Positions 10,281-22,178 of a stretch of DNA of 64,000 nt are shown here, one piece after another; position 1 is the first letter of the stretch, and the number at the start of each line of letters is the position of its first letter. The notes below the pieces were generated by a model, which did not search any database, had not been told where the DNA came from, and worked only from the letters and a program-made list of their open reading frames with translations. The DNA is taken from contig NC_092041.1 of assembly GCF_003086295.3 (NCBI RefSeq), forward strand, positions 94,699,827 through 94,763,826, read 5' to 3'. The stretch comes from Arachis hypogaea (lineage: Eukaryota; Streptophyta; Magnoliopsida; Fabales; Fabaceae). Both the position numbers and the translations under genes were made by a program.

Positions 10281-12075
10281 CTAATAGCCTCCGAGATCCC
10301 AAACTAGGCGCATTAAGTCTTCAAGTAAGTTAAAGCAGGTGACAAGGCCCCAAGAGTGTTGATTGCTAGAATGAATTTCGGGGTCCCAAACCTTGCTTTT
10401 GCACCTATATTCTTGTTGATCATCATTGTTCCAACTGGGTGGCAAGCAATCTGAATTCTCACTGAGACTTACAAACAACTTCCTAGACCCATTCAATCGA
10501 GTTCTACACCAACCTTTGCATTTCAACTTAGAGCATACAACCATAGTTAACCTTGCATGACAGCTCCTATCACTTATCATATCCCTCTTACGCTTAATGC
10601 CACAAAGAGCTCTAAGTTGATCATCTGTCTCCAGTAGCCCATATTCAAGTGGGAAAGTAAAGGTTAAGGACAAGAATTTTACCCATTGAATGTTGTATTG
10701 GATGGTAGTGGTTTGGGAGAGGTGTTTCAAATGATTGTGCAAGCTCCACTCCCTTGTGCTCTTTTTTGAATTCTTCCACCTCTTTGCAAGCCTCCTCAGT
10801 TTCAACCTCTTCCTCTTGTAGTTTTCCTCCAATCCAGTCTCTTCTTCGTTGCCTACCAAGGGCATGAGAGGCTGTGCTTCTTCTTCTTTAATCTCCATCT
10901 CTTGATCAACCTCTTCAAAGTCTTCAACCATGATATGCCTTGGAGGTTGTACACCTTCCTCAACATCAACATCAAACACCTTAGAAGGAGGCTCTATGAC
11001 TGGGCTTTCCCATGGAGGTTACGCATCTCCCAAGTCTTCAACCACTTCTTCCTCTTCAGCTATTACGGCTTCCTCCACTTGTTCCAATACAAAGTCACGT
11101 TCCTCATTATCCACTGGAGTTTCTAGTGTCTCCTCCATGCTACGTGCTTCATTAGATTCTTCATATGTAGCTATGGGAGTTCCTTGAGTGTCCAGCTGTT
11201 GGGAGGCTAATCGACTTATTAACTCGCCCAAGGCGGCCAAAAAATTTAGCACATTCTCGTGGAACTCTTGTGTCGTTCCTTGCATCTCTCTTTCGTCTGG
11301 AAGAAGAACATTTATAGTGTCATCCATGGGAGATCGTGATGGATAAGAGGGTTCATTATTTGGGAGGAAAGGTTCATGATATGAGGGTGGTCCATCATAA
11401 TAAGAATGTGGCGGTTCAATAGTCTCCATCTTGTCCACTTGTTGCGTAACACACTTCAATTCCTTGTTCTCCAGTTGAGATTCTTTAGCTATGGAAGCTT
11501 CGTGTGCTTTTCGGCTTATCACTTGCTCCAATAGATGAACGGCTACTTGAAATTGATCCAGTGTGTCCTTGAGACGATCCCGTGACTCTTGTTCCTCTTG
11601 GATAACATAATTGGGATCATAATGCTCTTGAATTGATGGATATGGACATGGTGTATATGGAGGTGGTGGTTCTTGGGAGTAATTAGGTTGAAATTGGGGT
11701 GGTTCTAGATATGGTTCATATGGCTCATAAGGTGGTTGGTATGGTGGGTAAGGATTAGGATCATATGAGGGTGTTTGGTAGTAGGGAGCTTGTGAGTATG
11801 GTGGTTCAAAGTTATGTTGAGGAGGGGCTCATAGGTATAGTGTGGTGGGGGTTGATTGTCACGGAAGGGTCCACCATAACCATTGCCTTGATATGCATCA
11901 CAGAATGGTTGTTGCTTGTAACACATTGGAGGAGTTTGTTGCCAAAAGGGTTAATCAAATCCTTGTGGTGCCTCCCTTCTTTGGTCGTTCCAACCTTGAT
12001 GCATGTTTTCATTGTAATCTCCTCTTCTTGCAACACAATAGTAACCAGACTCATAGCCAAAGGAGTGAGAGTTCA
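10281..12075 (-). pseudogene. Element A proline/glutamate-rich ORF (degenerate)
   Basis: On the minus strand a long product can be followed through several frames. It has a Tyr/Pro-rich part (many PPY, YEP and PPP runs, about 12075-11550), a Glu-rich part (EEVVEDLGDA near 11020), and a C-terminal block with WVKFLSLTFTFPLEYGLLE and HSWGLVTCFNLL. Frameshifts and stops break it, for example at 11019 and around 11700-11820. It is not a gag or pol protein I recognise. Similar ORFs are known to me only as hypothetical proteins in legume repeats. Some other reading of the region may still be missed. Confidence 0.5.
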
Positions 12076-12203
12076 TAGTAGCTAAAGAAAATAAAAACAA
12101 AAACTAGTAAAAATAAGCAACTAAGTTTTAAAACTAACAAAAACTGGCAAACAAGCAAGAAGCAAATATTTACAATAACCAATAATAAGGCACACGTTTG
12201 CAA

Positions 12204-12222
12204 TTCCCCAGCAACAACGCCA
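12204..12222 (-). promoter_or_regulatory. Primer-binding site of element A (tRNA-Asp type, diverged)
   Basis: On the minus strand TGGCGTTGTTGCTGGGGAA lies three bases inside the 5' LTR (which ends at 12226). It is close to the tRNA-Asp primer site TGGCGCCGTTGCCGGGGA used by Athila/Tat elements and seen exactly in element E. The differences are mostly C-to-T changes. Confidence 0.65.
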
Positions 12223-12225
12223 TTT

Positions 12226-13695
12226 TGACAAACGGATTTTTGCTAATAAAGAATTCACAATAAATTCTCGTTGCAAGTATAGTTTCTAAACTAACAATAA
12301 TCCTTTCATACAAAAACTTGTTTGTCACTTAAGAAAACTCAATAAAAATAAACCGAAGTATTTAAACCTTAGGTCTTCTCTCAAGGAATTGTAGGGAGGT
12401 GTAGTTATTATTGGTTATGGGATTGTATCTTTTTGGGTTTTGGATTAAGGAACAAGAAAAGAAAATGGCAAGGAAACAAAATAATAATTAAGAAAAGTCT
12501 TAGCAAGGATTGATAATCAGAATTCCTATCCTTATTATCAATGTCAATTGTGAATGGTAATTGCCTTTTACCATCACTTAGTTAACCTCTAACAATTGAA
12601 AGTAAGTCAAGTAAGAACATCAACTTGAATTCACAAGGCCTAATCAAAGATTAGAGTAGTGAATCTCAAGCCAACTAGCTAGTTTCAATCACCAACCAAC
12701 AAGAGATTTTGACAATTCAAGAGTCTCTAATCACTCAATCTAAGCTAAGAACAGAAAAAGCTAATTTAAAATCCTACCAAGCATTTTATCAAACACTTGG
12801 AAGGCGCAAAATAAAAACATTAAATAGAAAGAAGCAATAAATCTGAAATACCTCAAATTGCATTAATAAAAGAAATCAAATCTAACATGAGAATTCATAA
12901 ATTAAAGTAATAGAATAAATAAAAGTAGAAGAGAAACTAAATTAAAGGAACATTGAACCTGGATTGGAGGAGAAATAGACCTAAAACTAAAAGAAATCAT
13001 AAATCCTAAAACCTAGAGAGAGGAGAGAGCCTCTCTCTCTAGAAAACTACATCTAAAACCTAAAATTATGTGAATAAAAATTCAGTTTGAATGATTCCCC
13101 CACTCTGCAGCCGCTAATCTGTATTTTCTGGGCCGAAAACTGGGTCAAAAACAGCCCAGAAATCGCTGGGGGCGATTTCTGATCTCTGAGGGCGATTTCT
13201 GATCGCTGAATTTTCGCAAAAACGACGCGTGCGCGTGATGCATGCGTGCGCGTCGCCTAGCTGTACGGATACTATGGCAAATTATATATCATTTCGAAGC
13301 ACCGGATGTTAGATTTTTAATGCAACTTGAGCCGCCTCATTTGGACCTTTGTAGCTCAAGTTATGAGCGATTGAGTGTGAAGAGGTCAGGCTGGCAGCTT
13401 TACAGTTCCTTCAGCTTCTTGTATTCCTTCCACTTTTGCATGCTTCCTTTCTATCCTCTAAACCATTCCTACCCTGTAATCTATGAAAACACTTAACACA
13501 CATGTCATGGTATCGAATGGTAATAAGAGAAGATTAAAATTAGCTAAATTAGGACCAAAGAAACATGTTTTCAATCATAGCACAAAATCAGGAAGGAAAA
13601 TGTAAAACCATGAAAATTATATGAATAAGTGTGCAAAGACTTGATAAAAACCATTCAATTGAGCACAAGATAAACCATAAAATAGTGGTTTATCA
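12226..13695 (-). repeat. 5' LTR of element A (1470 bp)
   Basis: The plus strand starts TGACAAACGG and ends GGTTTATCA, giving TG...CA ends. In element orientation it begins TGATAAACCACTATTTTATG, a start I associate with a common legume LTR family. A primer site adjoins its 3' end (12222). Base CATAT at 13696-13700 would be the right half of a 5-bp duplication; the left half is lost. CpG-rich palindromes lie at 13224-13255. Confidence 0.7.
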
Positions 13696-13697
13696 CA

Positions 13698-15835
13698 TAT
13701 TTTTGAAGACATGAAAGACCAATTGCTCCTTATGCACTCTAAGCACTAATTCACCCTTTTCTACATCAATTAGAGCCTCCCATTTGCTAGAAATGGTCTT
13801 CCTAGAATTATGGAAGTATTGTCATCCTCTCCCATATCAAGAATGATAAAGTCGGATGGAAGGAAGAACTTTCCTACTTTGACCAATAGATTCTCCACTA
13901 TTCCATGTGCATATTTTAGAGATTTGTCCGCCATTTGTAATGCTATCCTTGTTGGTTGCTCCTCTTTGATTTGTAACTTCTCCATCACAAACAAGGACAT
14001 TAAATTGATACTTGCTCCTAGATCACACAAGGCTTTCTCAAAGGTTATGCTCCTAATGGTGCATGGAATTTGAAAGCTCCCTGTATCTGGCATCTTCCTT
14101 GACAAATTACTCTGAATTATGGCACTACATTCCTTGGTTAGGTCTATTATCTCATCTCCCTTTAAAGTTCTCTTCTTGGATAGCAACTCCTTCATGAATT
14201 TAACATAGAGAGGCATTTTCTCCAAAACCTCAACAAAAGAAATATTAATTTGCAACTTTCTGAAGACTTCTAAGAACTTTGAAAACTGCTTGTCCTTGGT
14301 TTTTTTTTGAAGCCTCTGAGGATAAGGAATTTTAGGCTTGTACTCAGGCATTGGAAACTTCACCTTGTATTGCTCAACATCAAATGGAAAAGGGTTGTTA
14401 GGGTGCCTATCAGGGGCGTGTTTCTTCTTGGCTTGTACTTCCTCCGGAGCTTCTTTTTCAACCGGCTCCTCAGTAACCCGTGCTTCCATACCTGCTACTT
14501 GTCCACTTACTAAGGTGATGGCCTTGCACTCCTCTCTTCGGTTTGGAATTTCGTTACTAAGAAAGGTATTGGTGAACCTCTTATCGATTTCAGCAACTTA
14601 TGTGGCTAGTTGATCCATCTGAGCCTCCAAATTCCTAATTGAAGCTCTAGTTTTCTGCATAAAGCTAATAGTATTCTTGGAGAGTTCTACAATTAAACCT
14701 TCCAAGTCAGAAGATTTATGAGAACTAGATGATGGCCATGATTATTATTGAAATTTTGTTGTTTCTGTGGTTGATTTCCCCATCCGAAATTTGGGCAATT
14801 TCTCCACCCCGAATTGTAAGTCATAGAGAAAGAATCACTATTGGTAGGCCTGGAGGAATTGCCCATATAATTAACCTGTTCATAAGAAAATTGACCATAA
14901 TCAAAATTCTCACCTTGAAGAAATCCACCACTCATGTCATAAGAAGCATCTTGGGTATTGATTGCTGAAATTTGTAATCCACCCAAGTGTTGAGTAATGG
15001 CATTTATCTGTTGAGACATGGCTTTATTCTGAGTAAGAATGGTATCCAGAGCATTTAGTTCCATAACTCCTTTCCTCCTGGCAACCTGAGTAATCCCATC
15101 ATAGAAGATCTGCAACTGTATCCAGTTCAGAAACATGTCAGGAAGACACTTTCTGAGCATAACCTTGTACCTCTCCCAAGCTTCATAGAGAGATTAACCC
15201 TCTTGTTGCCTGAAGGTCTGAATATCGATCCTTAGCTTGGTCAGCCACTGAGGTAGAAAAAATTTAGTGAAAAATCTGCTGACCACATTATCCTATATAT
15301 CCAGGCACTCCTTGGGTTGTATATCAAGCCATTACTTGGCTCGGTCCTGTACATCAAACGAAAAGAGCAACAACCGATAAACATCAGGATGGACTCCATT
15401 AGTCTTTACTGTATCACAAATCTGCAGGAAATTAGAGATGAACAAGTTTGGATCTTCTTGCAGGAGTCTATGAAACTAAAAGTTTTGTTGCACCAAAGTA
15501 ATGAGCTGAGGTTTTAACTCAAAATTGTTAGCATTCATTAGAGGCACACCAATGCTATTGCCATAGAAAGTGGAATTTGGAGCAGCGTAGGAGCCAAGAG
15601 TTCTCCTAGCTTGTTTAGGAGCATTAGAAGTATTAGGAATGGCAACATTGTGGTTGTTGTTTGGCTCCATGATGATTTCTTCAATTTCTTTCTTAGAATT
15701 GTCCTTGAGACTTTCATCAGCTTTATAAGCTCTAGCCTAATGTTGGCGTCTTCTAACGGTCCTTTCAATCTCAGGATCAAAATCAAGAAGAGGTTCCTTG
15801 TCCCTGTTCCTACTCATAAACAAACAAAAAAATAA
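13698..15835 (-). pseudogene. Element B gag-protease (broken)
   Basis: On the minus strand the product starts MSRNRDKEPLL at 15835. It contains the Athila gag core (NNFELKPQLITLVQQNF, VYRLLLFSF, LYEAWERYK), then a spacer, and the retroviral-type aspartic protease CDLGASINLM near 14000 followed by IILGRPFLA. In-frame stops (near 15726, 15483, 15288 and 15193) and a one-base shift just before the IDVEKGELV segment break it. The coding sequence is cut by the LTR of element A at 13695. Family knowledge: gag forms the particle and protease matures it. Confidence 0.75.
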
Positions 15836-16097
15836 GAAAAAGTAGAAATCTCTACATTAGAGTAAAGAGAATTCTCAGTGAGGTAAACTAAGTAAAAGAA
15901 GTAAAATAAAATTAACTAAATAAAAGAATGTAGAAATTTTTGAAATTAGAAGAAAAAAATAGGAAAAATAAAATGAATAAAACTAAGGGAATTAGCATAC
16001 AATTTTTGAAAATTAAAAGAGAAAAATAAGCAAAATAAAGTAAGAAAACATCTAATCTAGGTAATCAAACAACGGGTAGTTTTCAATCACAGTTAAT

Positions 16098-16114
16098 CCT
16101 CAGTAATGGCACCA
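16098..16114 (-). promoter_or_regulatory. Primer-binding site of element B
   Basis: The minus strand reads TGGTGCCATTACTGAGG a few bases inside the 5' LTR. This is a mutated version of the tRNA-Asp site, and its position next to the LTR supports the assignment. Confidence 0.6.
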
Positions 16115-16120
16115 AAAACT

Positions 16121-17424
16121 TGGTGCGGATTTTTGAAAATCACAAACCAACCAGAAAGTGCACCAGGTTGTACCAAGTAATAACTCAAGTGAGTGAGTGT
16201 CAATCTCACGAGGATTAATGGATCAAGCAATAGTAGTTGAGTGATTAGGCTAGTCAAACAAGCTAAATTGAGTGATTTGGATTCAAATAGCATAAAACAG
16301 AAGTTAAAGCATGCAAGGAAACAAACAGTGAATTGTCGGTAAAAATAGTATGAGAAAATAGTTAAGGCTTTGGAGTTGTTTAAATTTCCGGATTTACAAT
16401 TCTTATCGTTTACCTTAATCATGCAAAGATTCAATTCACAACAAACCTTAAGTGATTAAACTCTAATTTCTTAGTAATTTAATCTCTTCTAATCCAATCA
16501 ACTACCAATTCCTTTGTCATGTAATTCAAATTAGAAGGTAAATTCAATTCTAGTTTATGAGTCACACAAATCCTAAGTACCCAAACACAAGATGATTATA
16601 TGTCATATATCATGTTAAATCTAGATAATTAGAGAATTATGGGAAATTGATTTCAAGCTGTTATTCAAGTAATTTAACTTTTCCAAGGTTCAACAAGAAT
16701 TCAATTAGGAAAAGAGTTATCTTTCAATATACTCTAATTCTAGGGATGAAGAACGAAATCAATCCTTGAATTTAAACCAGTTCATTGATTAAGAATAGAA
16801 TGACAATAGTATTAATCTATCAAAATAAATAGAGCTCCTAACCTTAATAATGAAGGTTTAGTTGCTCATGGCTCAGAGAAAAACTGTGAGTTCTAAGTGT
16901 AAAAGTGCAGAATGAGGAAGAAGAAGAGAAGAGAGCCTGAAAGGTTGAATCTTTTCTCCTTTTATATCTAATCTTAATTGATACAAAATAAAAATTCTAA
17001 AACCTAAATTAAAAACTAAAATAAGCCTTCCATGGAGCAGTTTGACGCACTACTGGCGCTAAACGCTGAGCAGTGGCATTTAGCACTACTAAACAGTGAG
17101 CATCCTTGGCATTTCTGGACACCTGGCGCTAAACGTTCGGTAGTGGCATTTAGCGCCACCAGTGCAGGACCTTGGCACACTTTACGAGGTACCTGGTGCA
17201 AAACGTCGAGTCGTGGTATTAAGCACCAGCTTGACAGAATCAAATTTCTCCTTTTTCTTCTGCAAAACTCTGTCAAATTCGCTCGAATTTTACCTGAAAT
17301 AGATAGAATAATAGTGCAACTCAAAGTAGCATACATAATTGTCTAAAACACCAAAAACTCATAAAAAATCAACAAATCTACATCTAAATCACTAAGAAAA
17401 GATAAGAAAGATGCTCACCCATCA
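16121..17424 (-). repeat. 5' LTR of element B (1304 bp)
   Basis: Plus-strand ends TGGTGCGGAT...GCTCACCCATCA give TG...CA. In element orientation a TATAAAAGG box lies at about 16960-16970. Upstream of it, at 17053-17229, are three inverted-repeat units built on TGGCGCTAAA/TTTAGCGCCA. The LTR shares with C, D and E a block near its 3' end that includes CAAGTAATA and an (A/G)ATCTCACGAGG-like phrase. Confidence 0.78.
17053..17229. repeat. 70-bp-period inverted-repeat array in the U3 of element B
   Basis: Units start at 17053, 17123 and 17193. Each pairs GGCGCTAAACG (or a variant) with a downstream GGCATTTAGCGCC-like arm about 20 bp away. The middle unit has perfect 10-bp arms TGGCGCTAAA/TTTAGCGCCA. 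The array lies about 90-260 bp upstream of the TATA box. Element C has two related units at 19369-19480 with the same spacing. Confidence 0.7.
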
Positions 17425-18137
17425 ACCATCATAGAAAATCTGTAATTGTATCCAGCCCACAAACATGTCCGGAGGGCACTTTCTCACCATAGCCTTGTAT
17501 CTCTCCCAACCTTCATAGAGAGACTCTCTTTCAAGTTGTCTAAATGTCTGAATGTCAGCCCTCAACTTAGTCAACCTTTGAGGTGGAAAAAATTTGGTTA
17601 CAAACTTACCAACAAAATCTGCCTAGGTTGCTATACTTTCCTTAGGTTGTGTCTCATGCCACTGACTAGCTCGGTCCCTCACAGTAAAAGGGTTATAACA
17701 ACAACCTGTAGACATCGGCAGGAACCCCATTAATCTTGACTATATCACGTATCCTCATAAAATTGGATATGAATAGATTAGGGTCCTCCTGCGGACTTCC
17801 CCTAAACTGACAATTCTGTTGAACCAAAGAGATGAATTGAGACTTTAAGTCAAAGTTATTGGCATGTACAATCAGTGGTACAATGCTTCCCAAACAATTT
17901 CTGGGATTGGGATTAATATATGACCCCAGAGTTCTTCTAACCGGCAAGGCATTGTTGGGGGTTATTTACCACAAGATTCTCAATATTATTAGCCATACTG
18001 AGTTTAGCTTCCTCCTCAGACTCGTCTCCAAAGATTTCTTGAACTGATTGGGCTCTAGCTTGTTCCCCTTGCCTCTGAAGAGTTCTTCAAATCTCAGATT
18101 CGTATAGAAGAGGCTCTTTATCCTTTTTTCTCTGTAT
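17425..18137 (-). pseudogene. Element C gag, N-terminal fragment
   Basis: Minus-strand reading from about 18137 gives the Athila gag start (QRKKDKEPLLYESEI), with the initiator apparently mutated to ATA. It continues with NNFDLKSQFISLVQQNC, DVYRLLL and CPPDMFVGWIQLQIFYDG, where it is cut at 17425 by the LTR of element B. It has internal stops. The rest of gag and all of pol of C are missing from the window. Confidence 0.7.
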
Positions 18138-18363
18138 AAACAACTAGAGATAAAAAAAGTAGGATTCTCAATGTTACAGTAAAGGGAATCCCAGTGAAAC
18201 TCACAAAAATAAAAGAAAAAGAATTAAAACAAATAAAGTCTAAAGGGGCAAAAATTAAAGGGGAATAAAATAAAAAAAACGAGAATTAGCAACTAAACAA
18301 AAGTAAAACGAAGAAAAATGTCTAATCTAGGCAACTAATCAACTAGTAGTTGTTAGTCACAGT

Positions 18364-18383
18364 TAATCCCAGCAATGGTGCCA
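18364..18383 (-). promoter_or_regulatory. Primer-binding site of element C
   Basis: The minus strand reads TGGCACCATTGCTGGGATT next to the 5' LTR end at 18390. It is a C-to-T-decayed tRNA-Asp type site. Confidence 0.6.
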
Positions 18384-18389
18384 AAAACT

Positions 18390-19720
18390 TGGTGCGAAAT
18401 TTCTAACCACAACTTACCGACAAGTGCATCGGGTCGTACCAAGTAATAACTCACGGTGCGAGTGTCGATCCCACGAGGGTTAACGGACTAAGAAAGCAAT
18501 GGTTATAGTTGTTCTAGTTAGACATATTAAAATGAGAGTTTTGATTGTCAAATAGCATAAAAAGCAATAAACTAATAAAAACGAATAGTAAATGGTTGAG
18601 AAAACAAATATGAGAGTGGAGTTAAGGTTTTGGAGATGTTTAAATATCTGGGTTAATATTCAATGTCAACTACCTTGATCATGCAATGATTAAGTTTATG
18701 GCAAACCCCAAGTGATTAAATTCCTATTCCTAGGCAATCCAATCTCCTCTAATCCAACCAACCGTCAATTCTTTGATCACTCAATTATATTAGAGGGTTA
18801 AGTTCAAATTTTGATTTATGAGCCACACAAATCCTAAGAACCCAAAAGCATGATGCAGTTATATGTCACGTACCACATTAAGTTCAGATAATTAAGGAGT
18901 TGCGAGAAATTGGTTTGAAGCAGTAATTCTAATGATATAACTTTTTCAAGATTCAAATAGAATTCAAGTTAAATTAGAGTTATTTCCCAACAATCACTAA
19001 TCCTTAGGATGAAGAACAAAACTAATTCTTAAACAATAATCAATGCATTAATCAAGAGTAGAAGAACAAATAATTATTAATCCACTAAGGTAAATAGAAC
19101 TGCTAACCTTAACAATGGAGGTTTAGTTGCTCATGATGTAGAAAATTCTAGTAGAGAAAAAGCGTAAAAGTGTGGAATGAAAATTAGGATAAGAGAACTC
19201 CCCGCGTGGGCGGATCTCAATCCTATTTATAGTCCTAATTAAAATTGATTTGAAACCTAAATTAAAACCCTAAGAGATCTTTTTTAGTTGTTATTTGATT
19301 TGGAATCAAATCTTAAAGCCTTCCGTTGATGCATTGCAAACATGTGGTCCCCATTGTGATTCTTTCCATTGGCGCTAAACGCGAGTGACTGGGGATTTAG
19401 CGCCAGCTATCCAGCAACCAGGCACAAATTACGAAGCTTTCGGCGCTAAACACCGAGTCGTGGCATTTAACGCCACCCATCCAGAGGAGAATTGTCTTGT
19501 TTAAGCTCTTGTAGTCATGCGTACGTGCACCACATGCGTACGTATGGCTTCCCTCTCTGCTCAAATGCATGCGTACGCATGAGCCTCCTTTGCTTCTTCA
19601 TGCCTTTTTTTAATTCTTCATTCGAATGCTATCTAAATTCAATCAAAATCCATAAAAACTCAAAGTAGCATTCACTGGGGCATAGTCCACTAAAATACTC
19701 TAATAAACCAATAGAATGCC
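18390..19720 (-). repeat. 5' LTR of element C, first part (split by element D)
   Basis: The plus strand starts TGGTGCGAAAT. The LTR continues after element D at 29154-29217 and ends GCTCACGCATCA, homologous to the end of the B LTR. Together they make about 1.39 kb. A TATAAATAGG box (minus) is at 19224-19231. TGGCGCTAAAC/TTTAGCGCC inverted units lie at 19369-19410 and 19440-19480, and TGCGTACGCA-type palindromes at about 19518-19580. Confidence 0.75.
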
Positions 19721-21244
19721 TGGTGCACGAAATTGCAATCACACTTTTGCAATCCCGCACAACTAACCAGCAAGTGCACTGGGTCATCCAAGTAATACCT
19801 TACGTGAGTAAGGGTCGATCCCACGGAGATTATCGGCTTGAAGCAAGCTATGGTTATCTTGTAACTCTTAGTCAGGATATCAATAATTATCAGGGGTGAT
19901 TGTAAAAAGCAAAAGAACATGAAATAAGTACTTGTTTTGCAGTAATGGTGAACAGGTTGAGGTTTTGGAGATGCTCTATCTTCTGAAGCTCTGCTTTCCT
20001 ACTGTCTTCTTCTTCAAGCACGCAAGGCTCCTTCCATGGCAAGCTGTATGTAGGGTTTCATTGTTGTCAATAGCTACCTCCCATCCTCTCAGTGAAAATG
20101 TTCAACGCGCCCTGTCACGGCACGGCTAATCATCTGTCGGTTCTCAATCGGGTTGGAATAGAATCCAATGATTCTTTTGCGTTTGTCACTAACGCCCAGC
20201 CCTCAGGAGTTTGAAGCTCGTCACAGTCATTCAATCCTTGAATCCTACTCAGAATACCACAGACAAGGTTTAGACCTTCCGGATTCTCTTGAATGCCGCC
20301 ATCAATTCTAGCTTATACCACGAAGATTCTGATTAAGGAATCCAAGAGAAATCTACTCAATCTAAGGTAGAACAGAGGTGGTTGTCAGGCACACGTTCAT
20401 AGTTGAGAATGATGATGAGTGTCACGGATCATCACATTCATCAGGATTAGGAACAAGTGATATCTTAGAATGGAAGCAAGCATGATTGAATGAAAAATAA
20501 TAGTAATTGCATTAATCCATCAAGACACAGCAGAGCTCCTCACCCCCAACCATGGGGTTTAGAGACTCATGCTGTAGAAGATACAATGAGAAATGTGTAA
20601 AGTGTCATGAGGTACAGATACAATATCAAAAGGTCCTATTAATAGTGAACTAGTAACCTAGGGTATACAGAAATGAGTAAATGACATAAAAATCCACTTC
20701 CGGGGTCCACTTGGTGTGTGCTTGGGCTGAGCATTGAAGCTTTCATGTGTAGAGACTTTTTCTGGAGTTAAACGCCAGCTTTTGTGCCAGTTTGGGCGTT
20801 TAACTCCAATTTTTGTGCCAGTTCCGGCGTTAAACGCTGGGAATTCTGAAGCTGATTTGCAACGCCCGTTTGGGCCATCAAATCTCGGGCAAAGTATGGA
20901 CTATTATACATTTCTGGAAAGCCCAGGATGTCTACTTTCCAACGCAATTGAGAGCGCGCCAATTGGGCTTCTGTAGCTCCAGAAAATTTACTTCGAGTGC
21001 AGGGAGGTCAGAATCCAACAGCATCTGCAATCCTTTTTCAGCCTCTGAATCAGATTTTTTGCTCAGGTCCCTCAATTTCAGCCAGAAATTACCTGAAATC
21101 ATAGAAAAACACACAAACTCATAGTAAAGCCTAGAAAAGTAAATTTTAAATAAAAACTAATAAAAACATACTAAAAACTAACTAAAATGTACTAAAAACA
21201 TACTAAAAATAGTGCCAAAAAGCATATAAATTATCCGCTCATCA
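19721..21244 (-). repeat. 3' LTR of element D (1524 bp)
   Basis: Ends TGGTGCACGA...CCGCTCATCA. It is near-identical to 27631-29153. The former TATA position reads CTATTAATAG where E and C have CTATTTATAG, so the core promoter may be weakened. Three 31-bp-spaced palindromes start at 20762, 20793 and 20824, just upstream of that position. Confidence 0.88.
20762..20841. repeat. 31-bp-period palindrome array in the U3 of element D
   Basis: Three units start at 20762, 20793 and 20824, an exact 31-bp step: GGAGTTAAACGCC, GGCGTTTAACTCC and GGCGTTAAACGCT. The first two are perfect reverse complements of each other. The array lies about 117 bp upstream of the TATA position. The 5' LTR has the same array at 28672, 28703 and 28734. 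Confidence 0.85.
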
Positions 21245-21281
21245 CAACACCAAACTTAAATTATTGCTTGTCCCCAAGCAA
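21245..21281 (-). promoter_or_regulatory. PPT-like motif and hairpin next to the 3' LTR of element D
   Basis: Directly before the 3' LTR (minus strand) is TTTAAGTTTGGTGTTG, in the place of a polypurine tract. Further upstream TTGCTTG-TCCC-CAAGCAA (21264-21281) forms a 7-bp-stem hairpin. A second pair of the same motif plus a hairpin is at 22544-22580. The role in plus-strand priming is inferred from position. Confidence 0.55.
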
Positions 21282-22178
21282 CTGAAAATCAAATAGGATA
21301 AAAAAAAGAGAACATACTATAGACTCCAAAATATCAATGAAACTTAGCTCCAATTAGATGAGCGGGACTAGTAGTTTTTTGCTTCTGAACAGTTTTGGCA
21401 TCTCACTTTATCCTTTGAAGTTTAGAATGATTGGCATCTATAAGAACTCAAAATTCAGATAGTATTATTGATTCTCCTAGTTAAGTATGATGATTCTTGA
21501 ACATAGCTACTTTATGAGTCTTGGCTGTGGCCCAAAGCACTCTGTCTTCCAGTATTACCACCGGATACATACATGCCACAGACACATAACTGGGTGAACC
21601 CTTTTAGATTGTGACTCAGCTTTGCTAGAGTCCCCAATTAGATGTGTCCAGGGTTCTTAAGCACACTCTTTTGCCTTGGATCACTTTTTATTTCTACCCT
21701 TGCCTTTTGGTTTAAAGGGCTACTGGCTTTTTCTGCTTGCTTTTTCTTCTTCTCTCTTTTTTTTTGCTTTTTTCTTGCTTCAAGAATCAATTTGATGATT
21801 TTTTTGGATCCTCAATAACATTTCTCCTTTTCCATCATTCTTTCAAGAGCCAACAAATTTAACATTCTTTAAACAACAAATTCAAAAGACATATGCACTG
21901 TTCAAGCATTCATTCAGAAAACAAAAAGTATTGTCACCACATCAAACTAATTCAACTAGTTTCAGAGATAAATTCGAAATCCTGTACTTCTTGTTCTTTT
22001 GTAATAAAAACATTTTTCATTTAAGAAAGGTGAGGGATTCATAGGACATTCATAGCTTTAAGGCATAGACACTAAGATACTAATGATCATGTGATAAGAC
22101 ACAAACATAGATAAACATAAGCATAAAAATTCGAAAAACAGAAAATAAAGAACAAGGAGATTAAAGAACGGGTCCACC
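21282..22178 (-). other. Non-coding 3' region of element D
   Basis: No ORF is recognised. The region is homologous to 49007-50024 in element E, including phrases such as CTCACTTTATCCTTTGAAG. It contains T-rich and C/T-rich stretches. Confidence 0.5.

Larger units (their letters stand above)
9705..13695 (-). mobile_element. Element A: non-autonomous LTR retrotransposon, left end truncated
   Basis: In minus orientation: 5' LTR (13695-12226), a tRNA-Asp-like primer site, a long degenerate proline- and glutamate-rich ORF, a conserved hairpin, then a 3' untranslated region rich in ACGCGT. The 3' LTR is missing because the sequence stops at 9704. No gag, protease, RT or integrase is recognised, so it resembles a LARD-type passenger element. 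It is inserted in the protease region of element B: B coding sequence (the FHVFKN segment) runs up to the base next to 13695. Confidence 0.65.
13696..17424 (-). mobile_element. Element B: Athila-type Ty3/gypsy element, 5' half only
   Basis: In minus orientation: 5' LTR (17424-16121), primer site, then gag and protease coding sequence down to 13696, where element A interrupts it. RT, RNase H, integrase and the 3' LTR are not in the window. The right LTR edge abuts element C gag in the middle of the QIFYDG codons, so B inserted into C. ACCAT at 17425-17429 is the expected right half of the target duplication. Confidence 0.65.

Noticed and set aside
17016..17346. Overlapping ORFs of about 105 codons on both strands in the B LTR
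   Set aside because: They lie over the inverted-repeat array, and open frames on both strands arise from its symmetry and GC content.
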